Of a DNA stretch of 19,195 nucleotides, positions 7,747-13,844 are shown piece after piece. The stretch spans positions 1 through 19,195 of the forward strand of contig DLLF01000034.1 of assembly GCA_002477945.1 (NCBI GenBank), given 5' to 3'. Position 1 is the stretch's first letter, and every line of letters starts with the position of its first letter. The translations under genes and the position numbers were made by a program. The notes under the pieces are model-generated. The model was not told where the DNA came from. It saw nothing but the letters and a program-made list of their open reading frames with translations, and did not search any database. This DNA is from Bacteroidales bacterium UBA7569. GTDB lineage: Bacteria; Bacteroidota; Bacteroidia; Bacteroidales; Paludibacteraceae.

Positions 7747-8190
7747 ATGGAAACAAAAACGAAATTCAACATTGCCCGTGGGGCATTGCTTTTCTGGTGT
7801 ATTTTTATCTGTATCGGCGCGATAGGCGGTGCTGTCCTGTTTTGGGCGTACCCGCATGGTGAGGTGTGGAATATGGCGGATATGCTGCCATGCTTTCAGG
7901 TGCTTCCCTTTGCGGATTTCTTCTTCAGGGACTTCGTGTGGTGCGGTGTGGCATTGCTGTGCGTGAACGGACTGACCAACCTCACCGCCACGGTGCTGAT
8001 ACTCCGGCATAATCGTTGGGGGCTGGTGCTGGGTACTGTCTTTGGCGTTACGCTGATGTTGTGGATATTGGTCCAGTTCTGTATCTTCCCGCTGAACGCA
8101 ATGGACGTCATCTATTTCATCTTCGGCATACTCCAAACCCTCACCGGTCTCGCCGCTCTGTATTGGCACAAACAGTTACCACAAGAATAG
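7747..8190 (+). CDS. Four-helix integral membrane protein, hypothetical (147 aa)
   Basis: Hydrophobic segments lie at about residues 10-33, 56-75, 84-108 and 112-135, the last followed by a short charged tail HKQLPQE. ATG 7747 (METKTKFNIARGAL) is preferred. The upstream in-frame ATGs at 7714 and 7726 fall inside the dispersed repeat word TTTAATGGAGAA, so they are probably leader. The first 39 bases of this reading frame recur, with four differences, at the head of the GNAT remnant at 10294. Family not recognised; it resembles small permease-like or DoxX-like membrane proteins only in topology. Confidence 0.65.
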   Translation: METKTKFNIARGALLFWCIFICIGAIGGAVLFWAYPHGEVWNMADMLPCFQVLPFADFFFRDFVWCGVALLCVNGLTNLTATVLILRHNRWGLVLGTVFGVTLMLWILVQFCIFPLNAMDVIYFIFGILQTLTGLAALYWHKQLPQE

Positions 8191-8276
8191 ATGAACTGAT
8201 ACCTATAATAATTTATTTCACAGCCGCAGGCACTCTAACATCATGCAGCGCAAGCGGTCTAATATCTTTATTTATT

Positions 8277-8681
8277 ATGCAACAACCTCGATTTCAATGC
8301 AATACCGTGGGTTTCTTTACCACGGACAATGCCAAAGTAGTTCGCTTCTACTGCGATGTCTTTGGCTTTCATACCGACTGGGACGGCGAAGAGCCGAATG
8401 TGGAACTCACGCTCGGCACTATGCGCCTTATCCTCTTCCCGCGCACCGCTTTCGAGCAGATGACCTCACGCCGCTATGCCTATCCCGATGGCATCAACGG
8501 CACGGTAGAGTTGTCTTTCGATGTGCCTTGTTTCGCAGCCGTGGACAAGGAGTTCGAGCGGGCGGTGCAGTTGGGTGCCACACCGGTTATGGAGCCGACC
8601 ACCGAACCTTGGGGACAACGCACCTGCTACATCGCCGACCCCGAAGGCAACCTGATAGAAATATCTTCCTTCGTCCAATAG
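8277..8681 (+). CDS. VOC-superfamily protein (glyoxalase/bleomycin-resistance fold), 134 aa
   Basis: Two beta-alpha-beta-beta-beta halves can be read: VGFFTTDNAKVVRFYCDVFGF...VELTLGTMRLILF and VELSFDVPCFAAVDKEFERAVQLGATPV...GQRTCYIADPEGNLIEI. The closing DPEGNLIEI motif is the standard VOC ending, with the metal-ligand-like Glu. The usual first-strand His is replaced (N-T-V-G), so the metal site may be incomplete. ATG 8277 was chosen because the fold begins a few residues later; the frame is open to 8016 but upstream overlaps the membrane-protein gene. The substrate is unknown. Confidence 0.85.
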   Translation: MQQPRFQCNTVGFFTTDNAKVVRFYCDVFGFHTDWDGEEPNVELTLGTMRLILFPRTAFEQMTSRRYAYPDGINGTVELSFDVPCFAAVDKEFERAVQLGATPVMEPTTEPWGQRTCYIADPEGNLIEISSFVQ

Positions 8682-8696
8682 AATGATATGGTACCG

Positions 8697-9050
8697 AATG
8701 TTTAATGGCACTGCATGGACTTTAATGGAAGCAAAAGCAACCCCCTAACGGAGAAAATTAACGGTCCATTAACGGCTATTAACGGAGCCAAAATTTATGG
8801 TTAATTCATGGAAAATTATATGTTCATCAATGCATTATTAACGACAAATTAACGGTCATTAACGGAGAACCCAATCAATGTTTTTAATGGTCCTTTAATG
8901 GCGCAAAAATAGGTCTTTAATGGAGAATTAGCGGAGAATAAATTCGTGGTTAATTCATGGAAAATTATATGTTCATCAATGCATTAACGATAAATTAACG
9001 GTCATTAACGGAGAACCAATCAATGTTTTTAATGGCTCTTTAATGGAGTC
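8697..9050 (+). repeat. Three consecutive dispersed-repeat units (7-9), units 8 and 9 near-complete
   Basis: Unit 7 (8697-8798) is degenerate. Unit 8 starts GGTTAATTCATGG at 8799 and unit 9 at 8948, both with AAAATTATATGTTCATCAATG, a TTAACGG block and a TTTAATGG block. Unit 8 has an extra AATAGGTCTTTAATGG word, making it 149 bases. The whole gap between the VOC gene and the next gene is filled by these units, and no gene is seen in it. Confidence 0.8.
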
Positions 9051-9051
9051 A

Positions 9052-9083
9052 AATCGTACATCGTAAATTCGTAAATCGTAAAT
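9052..9083 (+). repeat. Short tandem repeat of TCGTAAA/TCGTACA in leader
   Basis: Four degenerate 8-9-base copies (TCGTACA, TCGTAAAT, TCGTAAA, TCGTAAA) run up to three bases before the start codon of the DUF3795-GNAT gene. This word is common between Bacteroidales genes in my experience. No function is evident. Confidence 0.55.
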
Positions 9084-9086
9084 AAT

Positions 9087-10127
9087 ATGAATCCTTTAAT
9101 TGCTTTTTGCGGTCTCGACTGCGCCTCGTGTGAGGCACGCACCGCCACTATACACAACGACACCGCCCTCCGCACCCGCGTGGCACAAGAATGGAGCGCA
9201 CTCAACCACGTGGACATACGTCCCGAAGACATCAACTGCACGGGCTGCCGCGTGGACGGCGTCAAAACACCCTATTGCGACCGCCTCTGCCCTATCCGCC
9301 AATGCGCCTTGCAGCATGGGGTCACCCATTGCGGTGAATGTCCTGAGATGGCGCACTGCGACACCTTGCACCAACTGACCGACAACGCCCCGCACGCCCT
9401 GCAAAACCTGACGGATACCGATTATACCATTCGTCTCGAACGCCCCGAAGACTACCGTGCTGCAGAAGAACTGACGCGCGATGCTTTTTGGAACGTCTAT
9501 CGTCCCGGCTGTCAGGAACATTACGTGCTGCATTGCTATCGCCGCCGCCCCGAGTTCATACCCGAACTGAGTTTCGTGATGGAGAAAGACGGCCGCCTTA
9601 TCGGGCAGATAATGTTCGTCTGCACCGCGCTGGATATTATCACCCTAACCCCTAATCCCTATCCCCTAACCCCTAACCTCCCCATCGCCACTTTCGGACC
9701 TATCAGTATTGCGCCCGAATACAAGCGCAAGGGCTACGGTTTGAAACTGCTGCAATACGCATTGGCGCGTGCCAAGGAGATGGGCATCGGGGCGGTGTGC
9801 ATGGAGGGGAACATCGATTTCTACCGCCACGCAGGTTTCCAAGTGGCAAGCACGTTGGGCGTGCATTACCACGGCGAACCCGTCGAAGACGAAGTGCCTT
9901 ACTTCCTCGCACAGGAACTCATACCGGGCTATCTGCAAGGGCAAGCGGCAATCGCGGAATCCACTCCCCACGAGCCTGTATCCGCCAGCCCCCGCAAGGA
10001 GTATCTCTATACTACACCGCAGGGCTACTTTGCCGCTGTCGAACAACCCGACGCCTTTGCAGCATACGAAGCCACCTCCCCCCACAAGGAAAAGCAATCC
10101 CTCCCCACGCAACTCTTCCCCGAATAG
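9087..10127 (+). CDS. DUF3795-GNAT fusion protein (346 aa), with CCCTAA-like tandem insert
   Basis: Residues 1 to about 100 are a cysteine-rich DUF3795-like domain: CGLDCASCEA, CTGC, YCDRLCPIRQC and HCGECPEMAHC, with pairs suited to binding zinc or iron-sulphur. From about 112 a GNAT acetyltransferase follows (YTIRLERPEDYRAAEELTRDAFW, then FGPISIAPEYKRKGYGLKLL, whose R/K-x-x-G-x-G/L stretch binds acetyl-CoA, then FYRHAGF). The C-terminus adds a GNAT-associated extension and a Pro/Lys-rich tail. Between GNAT strands, bases 9643-9683 are a C-rich tandem repeat of CCCTAA-type words, encoding TLTPNPYPLTPNLP, inserted in frame. The acetyl acceptor is unknown. DUF3795 and GNAT domains are usually seen as separate proteins, so the fusion is notable. 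Confidence 0.8.
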   Translation: MNPLIAFCGLDCASCEARTATIHNDTALRTRVAQEWSALNHVDIRPEDINCTGCRVDGVKTPYCDRLCPIRQCALQHGVTHCGECPEMAHCDTLHQLTDNAPHALQNLTDTDYTIRLERPEDYRAAEELTRDAFWNVYRPGCQEHYVLHCYRRRPEFIPELSFVMEKDGRLIGQIMFVCTALDIITLTPNPYPLTPNLPIATFGPISIAPEYKRKGYGLKLLQYALARAKEMGIGAVCMEGNIDFYRHAGFQVASTLGVHYHGEPVEDEVPYFLAQELIPGYLQGQAAIAESTPHEPVSASPRKEYLYTTPQGYFAAVEQPDAFAAYEATSPHKEKQSLPTQLFPE

Positions 10128-10156
10128 GGAAAATCAGTGTGGAGCACACGATGTTA

Positions 10157-10290
10157 TATTAACGACAAATTAACGGTCATTAGCGGAGCCTCTCCGGGGA
10201 CGCGGACGCCCCGTCCGCGGTATTTAACGGAGCAGAAATTCGTGAATAATTCATGGATAATTATATGTTTTTCAATGCTTTAATGGAGCA
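10157..10290 (+). repeat. Dispersed repeat, unit 10, with short-loop GC hairpin (last copy in window)
   Basis: ATTAACGACAAATTAACGG...GGAGCCTCT is followed by the hairpin CGCGGACG-CCC-CGTCCGCG (10201-10219). TTTAACGGAGCAG, AATTCATGGATAATTATATG and one CTTTAATGGAGC follow. No further units occur to the right. Confidence 0.75.
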
Positions 10291-10293
10291 AAT

Positions 10294-10420
10294 ATGGAAA
10301 CAAAAACGAGATCCAACATTGTCCGTGGAGCAAGTATCATTCTCCGTCCGTGGCTCGACACCGAAGCCAACGCCTTGTATCGCTGTAGTTGATGCTGAGG
10401 GCGATATAGGGCTCGTTCAT
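10294..10420 (+). pseudogene. Truncated and frameshifted GNAT acetyltransferase remnant
   Basis: ATG 10294 opens METKTRSNIVRGASIILRPW, continuing LDTEANALYRCS and a TGA at 10390-10392. The IILRPW-x-D-T-E-A-x-A-L-Y pattern is the first strand and helix of the RimJ/RimL-type GNAT domain. A matching continuation, DAEGDIGLVH, is found in the next frame (up to about 10420), so a frameshift is likely. Everything after that is missing and is replaced by the repeat array of ATPase 2. Only about 40 residues survive. Confidence 0.6.
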
Positions 10421-10426
10421 CAAAAA

Positions 10427-10525
10427 AGCATTTTTAACTGCTTAATTTTGCGCAGAATTAGCAGTTAGAGATGCCTTTTTTATTATAAAATTAGCAGTTC
10501 AAACTGCTTTTTCTCGCTATACATA
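10427..10525 (+). repeat. Three 33-base repeats upstream of ATPase 2
   Basis: Units begin with AGCA at 10427, 10460 and 10493, exactly 33 bases apart. Units 2 and 3 share AATTAGCAGTT, a variable five bases and TGC(C/T)TTTTT; units 1 and 3 share AACTGCTT at the same offset. AACTGCT and AGCAGTT are reverse complements, so each unit is also a partial dyad. The third unit abuts the -33 TTG at 10526. Confidence 0.75.
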
Positions 10526-10556
10526 TTGCATTATTCGATATTTAGTAGTACCTTTG
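10526..10556 (+). promoter_or_regulatory. Bacteroidetes-type promoter of ATPase 2
   Basis: TTG at 10526-10528, a 20-base spacer, then TACCTTTG at 10549-10556. The start codon is 43 bases further on. Confidence 0.8.
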
Positions 10557-10599
10557 CGGCAATTTTGAATATGTATATCTATCTATAATTCAGTAGTAT

Positions 10600-11811
10600 A
10601 TGGCAATCAATGAACAGGATTTTGAGGTTCTGTACCTTTATTCCAACCGTTTGGTGAGTGCAGTACCGATGCAGTTGCACCGCTATCTGTATTGGCAAAT
10701 CAATTGGAGCAACCGCCTGATAGGTATCAAAGGCAGCCGAGGCGTGGGCAAGTCCACTTTGTTGCTGCAACATATCCGCGAGACATTCCCTTCATCGCGT
10801 GAGGCATTGTACGTGTCGATGGATAACCTGTGGTTCCGTACACACGATATTATGGATTTGGTGGAGTATCATTTCACGCACGGCGGTACGCATATCTTCC
10901 TCGACGAGATACACTATCTGCCCCATTGGCAAACGGTACTGAAAAACATCTACGATGCCTATCCGCAGTTGCATATCGTCTATACAGGTTCGTCTATGCT
11001 TGAGATAGATGCACATGAGGGAGACTTGTCCCGCCGTCAGCGGCTCTATACGCTGTACGGGCTGTCTTTTCGCGAGTACCTGCTGTTCGAGGGGTATGAC
11101 GCAGGTGATGCCCACACTTTGGAGGAACTGCTGCAATCGCACGAGCGTATTGCCATGCCGCTGACGCAGAAGATGAAAGTGTTGCCGTTGTTCAGCGACT
11201 ACCTGCGGCACGGATACTATCCTTTCTACAAAGAGGAAGGCGACGGCTTCTATGAGCGAGTACAGAGTATGATACGGCAAGTGTTGGAGAACGACCTGCC
11301 ACACATAGAGGACGTGTCTTTTGTCAGCATACAGAAAATACAACGTATGCTGATGATATTGGCGGAGCGGGTACCGTTCACACCCAAGATGGCGGAGTTG
11401 TACCGCGAGTTGGACACCAACCGCGAGTTGGGACTGAAGATGCTCTATGCCTTGGACAGAGCGGCTCTGCTGGCAATATACACCAACGAGGTGAAGAATG
11501 TGAAATCGCTCAGCAAACCCGACAAGATATATCTTGACAACACCAACTTGATGTACTGCCTCTCCACGCATATTGACGTAGGAACATTGCGGGAGACATT
11601 CTTTTTCAATCAGTTGCGTGCCACACAAGAGGTGCTGTTGCCCAAAGACGGCGATTTTATGATAAACCGCACGTACCTGTTTGAGGTAGGCGGGCGCAGC
11701 AAGACTTTCGACCAAATAAAAGATATTTCCAACAGTTTTCTGGCTGTGGACGACTTGGAAATAGGACACCACAACCGTATTCCTCTGTGGATGTTCGGAC
11801 TGCTATATTGA
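10600..11811 (+). CDS. AAA_14-type ATPase (ATPase 2), C-terminal nuclease-like motif divergent
   Basis: Walker A GSRGVGKST (residues 45-53), Walker B HIFLDEIHYLP (98-108) and YTGSS (128-132) are intact. The segment after this (LSRRQRLYTLYGLSFREYL) is the AAA_14 arginine-rich region. The C-terminal half is helical with a winged-helix look (PKMAELYRELDTNRELGLKML) and ends in a DUF4143-like part: KDGDFMINRTYLFEVGGRSK, where GDF (351-353) and FEVGG (361-365) sit where ExD and ExK would be. The Lys after Glu is absent, so a nuclease centre, if ancestral, may be dead. It has its own promoter and 33-base repeat array. It lies tail-to-tail with ATPase 3 and differs from it enough that they are distinct lineages, not a recent duplication. 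Confidence 0.85.
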   Translation: MAINEQDFEVLYLYSNRLVSAVPMQLHRYLYWQINWSNRLIGIKGSRGVGKSTLLLQHIRETFPSSREALYVSMDNLWFRTHDIMDLVEYHFTHGGTHIFLDEIHYLPHWQTVLKNIYDAYPQLHIVYTGSSMLEIDAHEGDLSRRQRLYTLYGLSFREYLLFEGYDAGDAHTLEELLQSHERIAMPLTQKMKVLPLFSDYLRHGYYPFYKEEGDGFYERVQSMIRQVLENDLPHIEDVSFVSIQKIQRMLMILAERVPFTPKMAELYRELDTNRELGLKMLYALDRAALLAIYTNEVKNVKSLSKPDKIYLDNTNLMYCLSTHIDVGTLRETFFFNQLRATQEVLLPKDGDFMINRTYLFEVGGRSKTFDQIKDISNSFLAVDDLEIGHHNRIPLWMFGLLY

Positions 11812-11819
11812 TATTTTCT

Positions 11820-11836
11820 CCTCCATATAAGGGAGG
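11820..11836. terminator. Possible bidirectional terminator between convergent ATPase genes
   Basis: CCTCC (11820-11824) and GGAGG (11832-11836) can pair across a seven-base loop in the 58-base gap between two converging genes. The stem is short and has only TTTT-containing sequence on its left side, so this is a weak call. Confidence 0.3.
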
Positions 11837-11869
11837 TCGGGAGTGGCAATAGAATAGGAAAAACAACCA

Positions 11870-12997
11870 CTAAATACCTACAAAAGGTTGGTAATTATCA
11901 GGAGTAATTACTTGAAATGAAGCATTCGGATACGTATCCCGAAAGGCTTTCGGCGCACGTGGTATCTTGTTAGCATTGAACTTGAATTCATACGCCTGCA
12001 TAGCCCCGTCTTCAATCTCCACGAAGTCTATTTCCGCCTGCGCTTGCGTACGCCAGAAATAGATCTTTGCATAACTTTGGCGATATGCATTGTGCTTCAC
12101 CCGCTCGCTGAGCATCATATTTTCCCACAATGCTCCTGCATCTGTACGGAGGTTGATAGGCGCAAAATTGCTGATGATGGCATTGCGGATACCATTGTCA
12201 TAGAAATATATCTTGCGATTATGCCGCAATTCCGTGCGCAAGTTGCCGCTATAGGATGATAGTTTGAAAATCACAAAACACTTTTCCAACAGGTCAATGT
12301 AGTTTTCTACGGTGGCGCGGTCAATACCTAACAGACGACTGAGTTCATTGTACGACACTTGTTCACCTACCTGCATCGCCAAGGCTTGCAACAGGCGCGC
12401 AAGAATCTCGGGCTTGCGAATGCCATTATAACTGAGCAAATCTTTATAGAGATAGTTGTTGGCTATGGTAGTCAGGATACGTTTGGCTTTATCGGGGTGC
12501 GTAACCACTTCGGGATAGCAACCGTAAATAAGACGCTGCTCCAACAGGCGTTGCTCCTCGCGTGCCGAAGTATGCTGACTCAGTTCCGCCAATGAAAGGG
12601 GATAAAGACGATATTCGTAGATACGCCCTGTTGCCGGCTCGTTAATCTGATTAGACAGTTCCAATGAAGAAGAGCCGGTGACAATCACTTGTACGTTGTC
12701 ACGGAAAGTATCTGCCATCATCTTGAGTGTCAGACCGATATTCTTCACGCGCTGCGCCTCGTCAATGACTACATACCGTTTGTTACCAACCAATTGTTGC
12801 AACCCGGTGGTGGTCTGGCGTTCCAATGCCTGAGAATCATCTATGTTGTCGCAGTTCAGCCAAAGCGTTTCCTCATTGGGAATAGATAATTGCGTCAACA
12901 AAGTAGTCTTGCCTACCTGTCGAGGACCTAAAACGGCAATAATCTTTCCTTGAAAGAAATCTGCTGCGACCGATTGGCTGATAAGTCGAGGTATCAT
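11870..12997 (-). CDS. AAA_14 / DUF4143 family ATPase (ATPase 3)
   Basis: Walker A GPRQVGKTT (residues 24-32), Walker B YVVIDEAQRV (75-84) and VIVTGSSSLEL are intact. A C-terminal DUF4143 domain carries a good PD-(D/E)xK-like core: EIDFVE (E322, D324) then YEFKFN (E337, K339). At 375 residues the length is normal. The frame extends to an ATG at 13024, but that codon overlaps the -7 promoter element (13022-13029), so the start is set at 12997 (MIPRLISQSV). It is transcribed alone on the minus strand, with a 33-base repeat array above its promoter. ATP binding is near certain; what the protein acts on is unknown. Confidence 0.88.
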   Translation of the reverse strand: MIPRLISQSVAADFFQGKIIAVLGPRQVGKTTLLTQLSIPNEETLWLNCDNIDDSQALERQTTTGLQQLVGNKRYVVIDEAQRVKNIGLTLKMMADTFRDNVQVIVTGSSSLELSNQINEPATGRIYEYRLYPLSLAELSQHTSAREEQRLLEQRLIYGCYPEVVTHPDKAKRILTTIANNYLYKDLLSYNGIRKPEILARLLQALAMQVGEQVSYNELSRLLGIDRATVENYIDLLEKCFVIFKLSSYSGNLRTELRHNRKIYFYDNGIRNAIISNFAPINLRTDAGALWENMMLSERVKHNAYRQSYAKIYFWRTQAQAEIDFVEIEDGAMQAYEFKFNANKIPRAPKAFRDTYPNASFQVITPDNYQPFVGI

Positions 12998-13021
12998 AAT
13001 TCCTATTGTTTTAGATGGTTG

Positions 13022-13052
13022 CAAAGGTACGCCTTTTTTATGACATACACAA
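13022..13052 (-). promoter_or_regulatory. Bacteroidetes-type promoter of ATPase 3
   Basis: On the minus strand, TTG (13052-13050), a 20-base spacer, then TACCTTTG (13029-13022). It decides the start codon of ATPase 3: the longer reading frame would begin inside this element. Confidence 0.8.
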
Positions 13053-13067
13053 TAAAAAGCGCATCCT

Positions 13068-13143
13068 AATCGACAAATTTATACCAAAAATGTAGATTAT
13101 AATCGACAAATTCATACTAAAAATATAGATTATAATCGACAAA
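13068..13143 (-). repeat. Tandem 33-base repeats (2.3 copies) upstream of ATPase 3
   Basis: AATCGACAAA occurs at 13068, 13101 and 13134, exactly 33 bases apart. The first two units share AAATT(T/C)ATAC(C/T)AAAAAT and (A/G)TAGATTAT. Read in the gene's direction, the core is GGTATAAATTTGTCGATT. The nearest unit ends 15 bases before the -33 element. Confidence 0.8.
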
Positions 13144-13302
13144 ATAACCCTATGCTACAATGCTGCATTTTTATGAAACAGACGCTGCAAAGATGCTGCT
13201 TTTCAATGGAATGCGCAAATATTCCACCGCATTTCCCCTTTTCGTAAGCAGTGATGTGCTACCTCTCTACTCTCTACCCTCTACCCTCTAATCCCTAATA
13301 TC
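13144..13302. other. Non-coding gap with a short CTCTACC/CTAATCC tandem tract
   Basis: No gene is seen here. The only structure is a degenerate 7-base pyrimidine tract from about 13262 to 13299 (CTCTACCCTCTACCCTCTAA and CCCTAA), of the same kind as the insert inside the DUF3795-GNAT gene. Confidence 0.5.
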
Positions 13303-13335
13303 GTTTCTTAACCGGCGATACCATCGCCCGCCTTG
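13303..13335. repeat. Second copy of GTTTCTTA...GGCGAT..ATCGCCCGCC palindrome repeat
   Basis: GGCGATA-CC-ATCGCC (13313-13327), flanked by GTTTCTTAAC on the left and CGCC on the right, matches 2879-2909 at nearly every position. It is in the same orientation as the first copy. Confidence 0.6.
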
Positions 13336-13348
13336 CCGAATTTTGTAT

Positions 13349-13474
13349 ACGGCTTATCTGTCTTATTAGCCCTATACACCCCAAATGCTCTATCCGGCAT
13401 ATTTGCCCTATGGGACATATCAGCCCTATTTGTCTTATCGGACCTATTTGTCCCATTAGCCCTATTTCCCCTAT
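13349..13474. repeat. Fourteen degenerate 9-base tandem repeats (consensus nnGnCCTAT)
   Basis: The run splits cleanly into 14 units of 9 bases with no gap, for example CTGTCTTAT, TAGCCCTAT, TTGCCCTAT, GGGACATAT, CAGCCCTAT, TTGTCTTAT, TTGTCCCAT, TTCCCCTAT. Because 9 is a multiple of 3, both strands stay open and give low-complexity frames (QIG/LIG-like on the minus strand, LF/AL-like on the plus). I do not regard those as genes. Similar GGGACATAT-type tracts occur in other Bacteroidales genomes. Confidence 0.75.
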
Positions 13475-13509
13475 TCTCCTCAAAAACGCCCACACATCTT
13501 TTACCATTA

Positions 13510-13540
13510 TTGCACAATTCTGCAAAAAGTATTATCTTTG
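13510..13540 (+). promoter_or_regulatory. Bacteroidetes-type promoter ahead of the six-gene operon
   Basis: TTG at 13510-13512, a 20-base spacer, then TATCTTTG at 13533-13540, an excellent match to the phylum consensus. The next substantial gene downstream begins at 13845, so the transcript would have a leader of about 300 bases. Confidence 0.7.
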
Positions 13541-13615
13541 CAGCGCAAAGTTGCGGAATCAACTCCGCCAACCAAGCAAATATCAATAATAAACAACCAA
13601 CTCCGCCTATGGCAT

Positions 13616-13844
13616 AACCACGCATCGGTAAGGCGATGATGTATGCGCGATTGGTTAATCTGTGTTAAATGTGTTATGCATATGTTATATTTACTTGTTA
13701 ATGTGTGAACTTTTGGCATTTTCCGACTATATTAGATATGCGCGTATGAAAGGGCAACCCTTTTGCCCCGACAGGGAATATGCGTTGGCAGAACCTGAAA
13801 AGCCACAAAGAGAGTAAGGGGCAAAACTATTAAGTCCTAACTAT
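13616..13844 (+). promoter_or_regulatory. Structured leader of the six-gene operon, possible switch
   Basis: A first hairpin pairs AACCA-CGCAT (13616-13625) with ATGCG...TTGGTT (13643-13656). Further on, TTTTGCCCC (13761-13769) can pair in two exclusive ways. One is locally with GGGCAA (13752-13757, loop CCCTT). The other is over 57 bases with a perfect nine-base GGGGCAAAA (13818-13826), just 18 bases before the start codon. Inside the longer loop, CAGG/CCTG and TGGC/GCCA can also pair. This looks like an RNA with alternative folds, but no known riboswitch class is recognised. Confidence 0.4.

Noticed and set aside
7714..8190. Longer start for the membrane protein at 7714
   Set aside because: The extra 11 codons fall in the dispersed repeat word TTTAATGGAGAA; the start at 7747 gives a better N-terminus.
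10253..10468. 71-residue open frame spanning the last repeat unit and the GNAT remnant
   Set aside because: It begins inside the repeat and mixes repeat, out-of-frame GNAT sequence and the ATPase 2 array, so it is not a gene.
10792..11772. 326-residue minus-strand open frame opposite ATPase 2
   Set aside because: ATPase 2 on the plus strand has all Walker motifs; the opposite frame has only Gln/His/Leu-rich shadow sequence.
13295..13625. Open frames of 76-105 residues on both strands across the 9-base repeat
   Set aside because: They are open because the repeat unit is a multiple of three; the products are low-complexity and no promoter or start context supports them.
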